A DNA stretch of 64,000 bases from positions 1 to 64,000 of the forward strand of contig DALYJX010000006.1 in assembly GCA_031969655.1 (NCBI GenBank), given 5' to 3'. The stretch is from Microseira sp003486305. Its GTDB lineage: Bacteria > Cyanobacteriota > Cyanobacteriia > Cyanobacteriales > Aerosakkonemataceae. The notes beneath the pieces are model-generated. The model made no database searches, was not told the DNA's origin, and saw nothing but the letters and a program-made list of their open reading frames with translations. Shown here piece after piece: positions 37,469 to 45,739 of this stretch. Each line of letters starts with the position of its first letter. The stretch's first letter is position 1. A program made the position numbers and the translations under genes.

Positions 37469-38473
37469 CTAATACTTTTTGTTGGCTGACACCAACAAAA
37501 TTAAATCATCAATGGTTTCAATTTCATCGTTAAATTCAATTATTCCTTGGCATTTGTCTGCTAAATATTTATCTAAATCTGCTAACCTCCGAGGAAAAAG
37601 ATAGATGGCAGCTAATTCTGTATCAAATCTATCTAGAGGTCTAACTTTTTGGGGGTCTAGTTGCAAAACAGCAGTAATTTCTTGCCAAATTTGAATTATA
37701 TCTAAGTGGTTGAGATTTCTCTGGGTGTAATATTTGCTAAATATTTCTTCAACAGTAAGGGCTTCTCGCTCGGCGAACCGTTGAATTAGTGCCTGTTGTA
37801 CCATTTCAAAGAAAGCTGGCACAATTAAAATCTTTTGATTGGCCGTCCAGTAGTCTAAATAATTCTCCATTTCTTCAATATTTACTTCATCGAGATAATT
37901 CCATACTTCTTTCTCCCATAACCATTTAGCAACTTCTTGCCATTCTCTTTTAGTCACAGCTATAGCTGCTAAATTATTATAAGATTTCCGTTTCGGTTCA
38001 AGATAAATTTCTGGATTGTCCGATCGTTTTTTCCAGATTTCAACAGCTTCTGGATCGTCAGCAGACCAAACGTTACATCCGCGAGCATTAATTGCTGAAC
38101 TGAAGGCATAGATACAGGCGGATGTAACTACGAATTGGTTGTCGCGATAGTAGTAAGCCGCTACCAAACCATCAAAGCCATTGCGAAAAGCTGAATCGAA
38201 AGGGCCTTCAAATCTACCACACCTTGGAATACATCTTTCATTCTCCTCGACCCATTGCGCTACGTCGTCGAGAATAATTCTGGGCCATCTAATGTATTGT
38301 TCTCTTTTTTCAAATATCGGCAAGTAACGGCGCATCATGAAACAGGCCAGTTGAATCTGAAGTGCTACTGGTAATCCGTAAAGCAGTCGAAAATATCCAG
38401 ATTTTATGATTCCCCAATCTACTCCCACCTCAGTTTGAGAGAGTTGATTTAGCAATTCCTTTCTTCTTTCCAT
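37469..38473 (-). CDS. Putative immunity protein, ERRKxLL family (copy 3), ACP-like tail
   Basis: A 334-aa close relative of 31669-32670 over its full length, including IINARGCNV-type core, REWQEVAKWLWEKEVWNY and the ACP-like C-terminus (FDTELAAIY, IETIDDLILLV). Immediately upstream lies a 100-bp relic of the tail of the toxin that precedes copy 1, so the whole toxin-end plus immunity unit was duplicated and the toxin then lost. This gene is thus an orphan immunity gene. Confidence 0.68.
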   Translation of the reverse strand: MERRKELLNQLSQTEVGVDWGIIKSGYFRLLYGLPVALQIQLACFMMRRYLPIFEKREQYIRWPRIILDDVAQWVEENERCIPRCGRFEGPFDSAFRNGFDGLVAAYYYRDNQFVVTSACIYAFSSAINARGCNVWSADDPEAVEIWKKRSDNPEIYLEPKRKSYNNLAAIAVTKREWQEVAKWLWEKEVWNYLDEVNIEEMENYLDYWTANQKILIVPAFFEMVQQALIQRFAEREALTVEEIFSKYYTQRNLNHLDIIQIWQEITAVLQLDPQKVRPLDRFDTELAAIYLFPRRLADLDKYLADKCQGIIEFNDEIETIDDLILLVSANKKY

Positions 38474-38508
38474 AGCTAGCAGTTTTACCGAGTCTGATTA
38501 TTTAACTA

Positions 38509-38609
38509 TCAAGATGCCAAGATGGATGTTTTCTGATGTTCCGAGCTAACAGATACCGCTGGCTCACCTAGTGGTATTTGCCGATCGGCTTGCGCTATTG
38601 GCTCAAACA
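38509..38609 (-). pseudogene. C-terminal relic of the Cys/His-rich toxin
   Basis: Nearly identical to 32706-32806, encoding FEPIAQADRQ, LGEPAVSVSS and the end ILAS with TGA. Nothing of the toxin upstream of this remains; a palindromic repeat (38670-38714) follows about 60 bp further up. Confidence 0.85.
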
Positions 38610-38669
38610 AAGATTACACCGCTTGACCCTGAAAAAACATTTCCTAAGTTTCAGATTATTTGTTATTTT

Positions 38670-38714
38670 CATAGTCTCATGTCGGTGGGTTACTAACGCA
38701 CCCTACCAATTACT
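38670..38714. repeat. Palindromic repeat, copy 4
   Basis: TAGTCTCATG, then GGTGGGTTA C TAACGCACC (one mismatch in the arms) and CTACCAATTACT, preceded by AAGTTTCAGATTATTTGTT as in copy 2. Located next to the relic of a deleted toxin. Confidence 0.85.
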
Positions 38715-38745
38715 TCTCCAGCAATTGTCCTGCTAGTTTAAGTTC

Positions 38746-39255
38746 TCAGTACTTTTCACGCAACATATCCATGAAATCTTCGCCTGCTTCCCGAACATCT
38801 TCATCCTCATGTTCTAATGCTTTTTGAGCTAGTCGATATGTTAGGTAAGGATCTATTTTTAAATAGAGTGTCAACAGGCATCTGTACTCTACATAAGCAT
38901 CTTTAACTGCGCTATCTAACACAGGCTCAGCACTTTTTTCGATGTTCGCTAACACAAAATCTCTTGGTAGAGTAAGTATGACTTTCCAAACCAGTTCAAC
39001 GTCAGAATGATCTACACTGGCGAGAGAAACCAAGTCATCAAAGAACAGCAGCCTTTCTTTGACATCTAAATCTAATAGCAATCGCAATCCTGTAGTTCTG
39101 TCTAACTGGTTGTTGAGAGATTGTTTAATTATTAAGTTTTTATTCGTACTCTTTCTTAAAAACTCCCCACGGGCTTTCCAAAGCTCAATCTCAGCTTTAT
39201 ATAACTTATCCCACAGAGTAATATCGTTTTCGGTTAGTTGTCCTTGTTCCATCAT
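38746..39255 (-). CDS. Small helical protein, putative immunity
   Basis: A 169-aa all-helical acidic protein (LRLLLDLDVKERLLFFDDLV, LEHEDEDVREAGEDFMDML) whose C-terminal half looks like HEAT-type helix pairs. No signal peptide. Several small immunity proteins use such folds, but I recognise no family here. It lies between a palindromic repeat and the LTPQGG gene. The ATG at 39255 has an in-frame ATG just after it. Confidence 0.5.
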   Translation of the reverse strand: MMEQGQLTENDITLWDKLYKAEIELWKARGEFLRKSTNKNLIIKQSLNNQLDRTTGLRLLLDLDVKERLLFFDDLVSLASVDHSDVELVWKVILTLPRDFVLANIEKSAEPVLDSAVKDAYVEYRCLLTLYLKIDPYLTYRLAQKALEHEDEDVREAGEDFMDMLREKY

Positions 39256-39446
39256 TTTTTGTTACCTGCATATACCCAAGGAAGACTTAGAAAAAGTTGG
39301 CTGAATGTTAAAAATAGCATTCTTTCTATCGGGAAAATTGTATGGTGTGTTGGACCGTGAGGGCCATCCACTTCCTTGCCATCAGCCTTAACTGCATGCT
39401 AATTTCATATACATTTTAGTAAATAACCTGGAAACTTCAGTCAAAT

Positions 39447-40808
39447 TTATTCAAATTTAGGCTCTGTATACCATTGCTGGATTTCTGAGAACCATTCATA
39501 GGCTTGGCTCATTGCTGCGTCCCATTCTGGGGAAGTATTTACATCTATGAAATTATTCTGCCTAGCTTGATAGCGAATCCTGTAAGCTTTTGGTAGAGTC
39601 TTCCAGTAAGTTGCCTGCCAGGGTTCGATCCGATCCCAAATTTCTGTACCTGGGATAGGAACCTCGCTAAGCACGTAGCTGCTAACGCTCAGCAGCTTCT
39701 CGATCAATTGCCGAGAGAAACTGGCGATCTCGATTTCATATTCAGGTATTTCATCAGGTCTATAATCTTTACAAATGTATTTGTAATACTGGTTCCAGTT
39801 GGGATGAGCCATAGCTTCCCAGCGCGTTCCTCCCTGGGGAGTTAAATAGTAATAAGCCTGTAGTTTCCCATCCAAATTTGCCCCAATTTCAGCTTCGGTC
39901 ATTACCACATCTGAAACTTTAGTTCCGCTGCGGTAGACTTGTGCCAGGATATCTCCATTTTGAAACAGAGAATGCACCGCAGTTAATGTTTCAGCATGAG
40001 AAAGGTTACAGTCTAACGCTACACCCCCAAAATCCCCAAAATCGCTGTCACGCATTACAGCATAACTAAGAATAAAGTACTTGGCTCGTTCGCTGGCAGT
40101 TTCACGATCTGCCACATAATAGTTAGTTGCTGTGTAATCGGTGAAGCGAGATGGCTCTTGCTCAAATTTGGGATCTGTATACCATTGCCTAATTTCCGAG
40201 TACCGTTTTTCTGCCTGCTTATATGCCTCAAACAAATCTAGGGGAGTATCCCCGCAGATGTGCGGAACTCTATTTCTAGCTTGATAGCGAACCCTGTAGG
40301 CTCTTGGTAAAGTCTTCCAGTAAGTCGGCTGCCAAGGTTCCAAAACATCCCAAATTTCTGTTTCTGGAATATGAATGGAGTGACTGGGGAGATAGCAATC
40401 AATACTGAGAAGCTCTTCTATTAATTGCTGATTGCTACCTGTCAATTCACAATCAAATAATTCACTTTCAACATTATATTTCTCAGAAGACCATTCAAAG
40501 TACCGATTCCAATCTGCATGAGCCACAGCTTCCCAGCGATTCCCTCCTTGGGGAGTTAAAGCATAATAGGCTCTGAGTTTACCGTCCAAACATGCTTGAA
40601 TTTCAGACATCGTTAAGTAGGCATTTGGAGTTTCCTCAAAATCTTCGTCATGAGTAGCTACTCTTGCTTTGATATCTCCATTGTGGAATAAGCGATTTGC
40701 AGCCCCCGCTACCTCAGCTTGATTTAGTCCACATTCGTAGGCAACATCTCTAAGACATTCGTACTGTTTGACCGCACGCCTGAGAATCCAATACTCGGCT
40801 TTATTCAT
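39447..40808 (-). CDS. Tandem-domain LTPQGG protein, putative immunity (copy 2)
   Basis: A 453-aa protein with two homologous halves. First half: EYWILRRAVKQYECLRDVAY, NQAEVAGAANRLFHNGDIKA, YALTPQGGNRWEAVAHADWN and LEPWQPTYWKTLPRAYRVRY. The second half (from about residue 235) repeats the order with KYFILSYAVMRDSDF, YYLTPQGGTRWEAMAHPNW and IEPWQATYWKTLPKAYRIRY. Strong conservation of Trp and aromatic residues. The first half is nearly identical in sequence to the truncated gene at 47805. Function inferred only from its place among toxins and immunity genes. Confidence 0.65.
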   Translation of the reverse strand: MNKAEYWILRRAVKQYECLRDVAYECGLNQAEVAGAANRLFHNGDIKARVATHDEDFEETPNAYLTMSEIQACLDGKLRAYYALTPQGGNRWEAVAHADWNRYFEWSSEKYNVESELFDCELTGSNQQLIEELLSIDCYLPSHSIHIPETEIWDVLEPWQPTYWKTLPRAYRVRYQARNRVPHICGDTPLDLFEAYKQAEKRYSEIRQWYTDPKFEQEPSRFTDYTATNYYVADRETASERAKYFILSYAVMRDSDFGDFGGVALDCNLSHAETLTAVHSLFQNGDILAQVYRSGTKVSDVVMTEAEIGANLDGKLQAYYYLTPQGGTRWEAMAHPNWNQYYKYICKDYRPDEIPEYEIEIASFSRQLIEKLLSVSSYVLSEVPIPGTEIWDRIEPWQATYWKTLPKAYRIRYQARQNNFIDVNTSPEWDAAMSQAYEWFSEIQQWYTEPKFE

Positions 40809-40950
40809 TACTTTTCTCTTAATTACAGGTTAACGAGTGTCAGCAGGGGGCTGGAAGCTTTAGTTACTTTTAGTTTTTTTTATCTCGCGGGTTAAACTCA
40901 TAGCGCATCAAAATTAGACCTCTTTTGTATCAAATTATTTATTGTTTTTA

Positions 40951-40993
40951 TAGTCTCAGGGCGGTGCGTTACTAACGCACCCTACCAATTACT
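40951..40993. repeat. Palindromic repeat, copy 5
   Basis: TAGTCTCAGGGC followed by the perfect GGTGCGTTA C TAACGCACC hairpin and CTACCAATTACT, just downstream of the immunity gene at 41003. Confidence 0.88.
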
Positions 40994-41002
40994 GTCTGCT
41001 AG

Positions 41003-41683
41003 TCACGGCTCTGCTTCTTGACTGAATATTTCAGCGATTTCAGGTACTATCAAAACATATAAACTATCTAACCAATAGTCTAACTGCTGCTCGATTAACT
41101 CCAAATTAACTTCATCACTATAATTCCATACTTCTTGCCGTCTCAACCATTCGACAACCTCTTCCCATTCTCTAGCAAAAACAGCATAAGCAGCTGCATT
41201 ATAGACGGGTAAGCGTTCTTTCAAAGGATACTTTTTCTGTTTCGTCATTTCCCAAGCTTCTGGGTCGTCGGCTTCCCAAACGTTAGTCCGACGAGCGTTA
41301 ATTACAGACCCAATGGCACAAGCACAAGATGATGTAACGGTGAATGGATCGTGTTGATAGCAATATGCCAATAATACACCGTCGCAGCTTCGCACATAGC
41401 TGACTTCTGCTGTGTAAGATTCCACATCACGCATAGGCACAGATCTGCCAAACTGCTCTACATATTTTGATACATTGCTGATTATTTGTCTTGGCACAGA
41501 AATCTGGGGGTATTTCTTCTCAAAGATGGGAAGGTAACGCGACATCATGAAGCAAGCAAGTTCTATTTGTAATTCAGCTGGCAGCCCATAAAGAACGCGG
41601 AAGCAATTTTGAGTGCAAATATCTCCGTAAGGGTCATTGATACCTTCAATGATGTCATCAAGTAGTTTCTGTCTTCTTTGCAT
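41003..41683 (-). CDS. Putative immunity protein, ERRKxLL family (copy 4), short form
   Basis: A 226-aa member matching the N-terminal two thirds of the family: MQRRQKLLDDI, YGLPAELQIELACFMMSRYL, VINARRTNVWEADDPEA and REWEEVVEWLRRQEVWNYSD. The ACP-like tail is absent and the frame ends next to a palindromic repeat, so it may be 3'-truncated or a natural short form. It follows the toxin at 41740 by 57 bp and is its likely immunity protein, as 31669 is for the related toxin. Confidence 0.65.
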   Translation of the reverse strand: MQRRQKLLDDIIEGINDPYGDICTQNCFRVLYGLPAELQIELACFMMSRYLPIFEKKYPQISVPRQIISNVSKYVEQFGRSVPMRDVESYTAEVSYVRSCDGVLLAYCYQHDPFTVTSSCACAIGSVINARRTNVWEADDPEAWEMTKQKKYPLKERLPVYNAAAYAVFAREWEEVVEWLRRQEVWNYSDEVNLELIEQQLDYWLDSLYVLIVPEIAEIFSQEAEP

Positions 41684-41739
41684 GGATGGATTATTGAAAA
41701 AAGATGATAATTTGATAAACTACTTTTCGCTTTAAACAG

Positions 41740-43379
41740 CTAAACTTGATTGTATACACCTGATTTTGATGCCGCTATTGTTGTAGCAGGATTCGGCGGC
41801 ACTAACCCTTGTGGAGCGCCAGGGCCAGCATCGGGTACTATTCTTTTTGGCAAAATAGCGCAGAATTCAGATTTTTTCTCTTCTTTAGTTTTAGGATCTT
41901 TTTGGCAACATTCACAACAAATGATAGAAGCAACATAATTATTTTCTTCATCTCGGACTTCATGATGTGAACCACCGCCATCAGGGCATAGACCTATACC
42001 AACGTATGAATTTTCACTTCTTGTTATTTCTATTCTCCCTTGTATGCGACCTTGATTATTTTTTATCCGACCTACCAGCGATCTGAGAGCTACATCTGCG
42101 GCTTGACCTGGCAAACCCGAGTATCTGTACTGACCATAGGGAGTGTTTGGAGGATACATGTTTTTTCTGACAATTTTATCCTTGATACTGTTGCAATTTT
42201 TTAGCTCTTTTAATCCTTCAGTGGTACACGGGTCATCTTTATCAGTCTGAGTTTGAGTGGGAGGCGATGGCCTTCTTCGCTGTGCCTGCTGTGACCTTTC
42301 TATATCTTCTTGAGAAGGTCGTCTAGGACGGGTAGGAACAGGTGTCTGCTGTTCCTGTGGTTCTGTCGGCACTTGATTCCAAAGTTCGTTCCACAACCGG
42401 AATAAATCCCATAAAGTCCAGATGGCTATCCCAAGTGCAATTAACTCACCAATGGGAAGAGGGCCATCCGCCGCCGAAAGTCCTGCTGCTGCGGCTCCAC
42501 GTATGGCAAATCGCTTAATAACAACTTGCCAGAATCGGCGCCAAAGTACCTTTTGAGATACGCGACCACCTGCCCGACGAAGCACAGATTCAGGTATGAC
42601 GCTAGGTAAAGGTGGTAATCCCCTCAAAGCCATCAATTCTGGCTGGCGTTGTTCCGAAAGGTCATTAGCTGGTTGAGGTTTTGCTGGGAGTGAGTCGAAA
42701 ACTTCGTTATCGCCACTTGATGGCTCTTTTGCTTCAATCTGACAGCTTTTGCCCTGTACAGTCTCGCTAGACTTCGCTTGCCCAGTTGTTTGGGAAGGTT
42801 TTGCATATTCCCCCAACAAAGGCGCCGCAGACTTGCCAGATGCTACTTTAGCCGCCACAGCATCAGCATGATTCTCATACTTATCCCCCACCTGTCCCAC
42901 ACCACCCGCCAGTTGAACCTTTCCTGACCTTTGCTGCACTACATGCGCCGCCTCATGTGCTGCTAACTCTAAACTCGGTTGTGAGTTAAACGCAATCTGA
43001 TTACCACTGGCATAAGCAGCCGCCCCCATCTGTTGGCAAGCCGCCGCCGCAGATCCACCGATGTATGCTTGTACGCCAGAAAGGTCAACGCCAAAGGACT
43101 GCTGAATCTGGTTTAGATGAGGCAAAGATGTGGAACTTCCACTAAAACCCGTTGCGGCTACCTGTTGAATCGATGGCGACGATGATTTTTCCCCATTCGC
43201 CGCTAGTTGAACGTCTTCCGCGCTAGGGTTACTGTTGTCCTGTTGCAACTCGCCCCGCTGGACTTGATCTGAAGAATCGGCAGTACAACTTGCACACTTT
43301 AGTTGTAAGGATTCTTGTTGGACAGCATCGGTAGTAAGATTGCCAAGAGTTGGCTGACTTCGCTCCGACTGCTGTTTTC
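41740..43379 (-). CDS. DUF4157 effector with Cys/His-rich tip, start missing
   Basis: Open in frame from the palindromic repeat at 43380, with homologous residues QQSERSQPTLGNL, LKCASC, LPHLNQIQQSFGVDLSG, HEAAH, a linker (QIEAKEPSSGDNEVFDSLPA) and the RRFWQVVIKRFAIRG region. The tip has CPDGGGSHHEVRD and ASIICCECC, a Cys/His cluster also seen in the 32.7-kb toxin, and ends SGVYNQV. No ATG is available upstream of the DUF4157 part; TTG 43248 is the nearest possible start. The front part is nearly identical to the 32.7-kb toxin, pointing to recent duplication with a changed tip. Activity unknown. Confidence 0.72.
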
Positions 43380-43422
43380 TAGTCTCAGGGCGGTGCGTCC
43401 AGATCGCACCCTACCAATTACT
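43380..43422. repeat. Palindromic repeat, copy 6
   Basis: TAGTCTCAGGGC, then GGTGCG-tccagat-CGCACC and CTACCAATTACT. As with copy 1, it replaces the N-terminal codons of a DUF4157 toxin and is read in the same frame. Confidence 0.85.
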
Positions 43423-43462
43423 TACCCTGTTGCTTGTTTATTTGCACCCTACAAAGGAATAC

Positions 43463-44536
43463 TTAATTTGTAGGAGTCCAGACAAATTTTCCTGTAGAGT
43501 CTATGTAGCCGAATTTAGCTCCAACTTCTACCCATGCAAGCCCTTGGAAAAAACCAGGAGTTAAATCAAACTGTGGTTTAATAACCATCTGTCCTCTGCG
43601 ATCTATGTAGCCCCATTTGTGATTAATCTTTACGGCAGCTAGCCCTTCATGAAAGTCCAAAGCCACATTAAACTGTGGTTTAATAACCATCTGTCCTCTG
43701 TGGTCTATGTAGCCCCACTTGTGATTAATCCCTACGGCAGCCAGCCCTTCACTAAAGCCTGAAGCTGCATCAAATTGTGGTGCGATCGCAATCTGACCAG
43801 AGGAGTCAATAAAGCCAAACTTGCCCTCAATGCTAACATCAGCCAGTCCTTCAGAGAAGGAAGAAACCCAACCAAAGCGCAATGGGATAACCTGCTGACC
43901 GCTGCGATCGATAAAGCCCCACTTATCCGTGTCGGTCAAATCACTTTGGGAGCGAGGTTGTCTAATTTTGACCCCCGCCAGTCCATTTTTGTAGTCCCAA
44001 GCTTCATGAAACTGTGGCTCGATTACAGTATTCCCCGATTTGTCAATAAAGCCAACATCACCATCAACTGTCACAGCAGCCCGATCTTCGGAGAAGTCAG
44101 AAATCTGCTCGTACTGCGACTTGATTATAATCTTTCCATTCGAGTCAATAAAGCCCCATTTATTGTTAATCTTTACACCTGCAACACCTTCTGAAAAACG
44201 AGAAACTTCCTCAAACTTTGGCGGAATTACCCACTCACCATTCGAGTTGATAAAGCCCCAAAGCCCTTCAATCTTTGCTGCTGCCAGTTTTTCATGAAAG
44301 CCTGTAACTTCCTCAAACTGTGGTTTAATTGTTATCTGTCCGGTTGAGTCGATATACCCCCACTTTAGATTCTGCTTAATAGGAAACATTTGGTTTGACT
44401 CTTGCCTCTGCTCCTGCGATCTGCTTAAAACTAATATCTGAGCCGGAATACTTGATTCTTGCGTTTTATCTGGCGAACAGCCACCTATCAAACTCCAACT
44501 AGCAACGCCAATTAAAAAAATAATAGCCTGTTTCAT
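43463..44536 (-). CDS. WG-repeat lipoprotein
   Basis: A 357-aa protein with a type II signal peptide (lipobox IGGC, Cys-20) followed from about residue 58 by about eight WG repeats, each of the form KWGYIDSTGQITIKPQF..xxxFxEGLAAVKI. WG-repeat proteins are secreted beta proteins of poorly known function, sometimes fused to or adjacent to toxins. It lies between two effectors on the same strand; a membrane-anchored immunity or cell-surface role is possible. A small piece of this gene recurs at 19970-20023. The start follows a normal signal-peptide layout. Confidence 0.85.
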   Translation of the reverse strand: MKQAIIFLIGVASWSLIGGCSPDKTQESSIPAQILVLSRSQEQRQESNQMFPIKQNLKWGYIDSTGQITIKPQFEEVTGFHEKLAAAKIEGLWGFINSNGEWVIPPKFEEVSRFSEGVAGVKINNKWGFIDSNGKIIIKSQYEQISDFSEDRAAVTVDGDVGFIDKSGNTVIEPQFHEAWDYKNGLAGVKIRQPRSQSDLTDTDKWGFIDRSGQQVIPLRFGWVSSFSEGLADVSIEGKFGFIDSSGQIAIAPQFDAASGFSEGLAAVGINHKWGYIDHRGQMVIKPQFNVALDFHEGLAAVKINHKWGYIDRRGQMVIKPQFDLTPGFFQGLAWVEVGAKFGYIDSTGKFVWTPTN

Positions 44537-44598
44537 TTCTCAATTAATTCGTTTTCTTTGAGACCTGTTCTCTATCCCATCTAGTTGTAATTAAAATT

Positions 44599-45663
44599 CT
44601 ATGAAATAGCTATGAGATATTCGATATAAGGCAAATTTTGTACAACCCACTCTGCCATATCGTCTCCCATTTTTGGCTGTGCTGAACGGTCTGTTCTGCG
44701 CTGTTCAGCCAACCTTATAGCTCTGCGTTCACTATTACCTCCTTGATAAAGAGTGCAATAAATACCTACTTTAGTAATTAGATCAAGGGCATCAATATTA
44801 AAACCAGCAATGTTGAGATAATTGTTAGCATGATATCGCATAATAGCTGCGATATAGGTAATAGCGTTCTTTGGTTTTCTTAGGTGTTGTTTTCTAGTAT
44901 TATCATCGGGTTGCCGTGGCACCAGTTCTGCTCGTTCTACTTGGTCGGCTATCTGTCCTGTCTCATATTGTATTTTTCCAGGACCTTTCCAGTTATTTCG
45001 GGAATACCAGCCGGGGTATGGATTTTCTAAAGCTTCCCATAAGATTGCTCCCATAATGGATTGATAGGGAATTTTATATCGATCTCCTGCGTTCATAATG
45101 TCTCCCATATAAGTTATAACCATATCAATTGCTTCCGTTCGCTGTTCCTCGTAAACGCGATCTGGGCGCTTTTCTTCGGGAGAGTATTGCCAGCCAATTC
45201 GGCCTTGTGGATTTTGCCGACTAGCAAGTAAAATTGATTCCGCCGATGATTTTTCCCCATTGGCTGCTAGTTGAATTTCATCGGCGCTAGGGTTACTGTC
45301 GAGTTGCAACTCACTCGCCTGGATTTGAACTGAAGAATCAGCTTGACAACTTGCACACTTTAGTTGTAAGGATTCTGGTTCTACGCTATTGCTGGTCACC
45401 TCTTGCTCAGCGGTCATCCCTCCCTGCGAGTGCTGCTGCAAGATTTTCATCATCACCGGGTTGTTTGCCATAATTCTCCTCATCACCGGGTCTTGTTGCA
45501 CCCAATCAGAGGGAACTGGGGAGGTGTAAGTACCCGATGCTTCTGGCGACGATACCGGGGCGGTTTGGTTTTGAACGGTTTTGGCAGGCTCAATCGACGC
45601 AGATGGGCGCTTTTGGAAAGTGGGAGTCCAACTGGAGGCTCTTTGTACTCTTTGGTGAACCAT
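44599..45663 (-). CDS. CIS effector with lysozyme/transglycosylase-like C-terminus
   Basis: A 354-aa protein from MVHQRVQRASS; AGGA 7 nt upstream fixes this start. The N-terminal about 150 residues are the only complete copy of the array's second leader type: SASIEPAK, SDWVQQDPVMRRIMANNPVM, LKCASC, QLAANGEKSS. DUF4157 itself is absent. The rest resembles a GH23-type lysozyme fold: a Glu in GAILWEALENP, then GPGKIQ, a helix AITYIAAIMRYHANNYLNIA and IYCTLYQGGN. Peptidoglycan cleavage is an inference from these motifs. No cognate immunity gene is evident; the WG lipoprotein next downstream would be a candidate. Divergent from the ATPase at 45740. Confidence 0.65.
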   Translation of the reverse strand: MVHQRVQRASSWTPTFQKRPSASIEPAKTVQNQTAPVSSPEASGTYTSPVPSDWVQQDPVMRRIMANNPVMMKILQQHSQGGMTAEQEVTSNSVEPESLQLKCASCQADSSVQIQASELQLDSNPSADEIQLAANGEKSSAESILLASRQNPQGRIGWQYSPEEKRPDRVYEEQRTEAIDMVITYMGDIMNAGDRYKIPYQSIMGAILWEALENPYPGWYSRNNWKGPGKIQYETGQIADQVERAELVPRQPDDNTRKQHLRKPKNAITYIAAIMRYHANNYLNIAGFNIDALDLITKVGIYCTLYQGGNSERRAIRLAEQRRTDRSAQPKMGDDMAEWVVQNLPYIEYLIAIS

Positions 45664-45739
45664 AAAATATCCTGGGCTTGTGTAAACTCTCAAAAACAGT
45701 GTATTGTTTAATACTATATTGTTTTAGAAGTATATCAAG

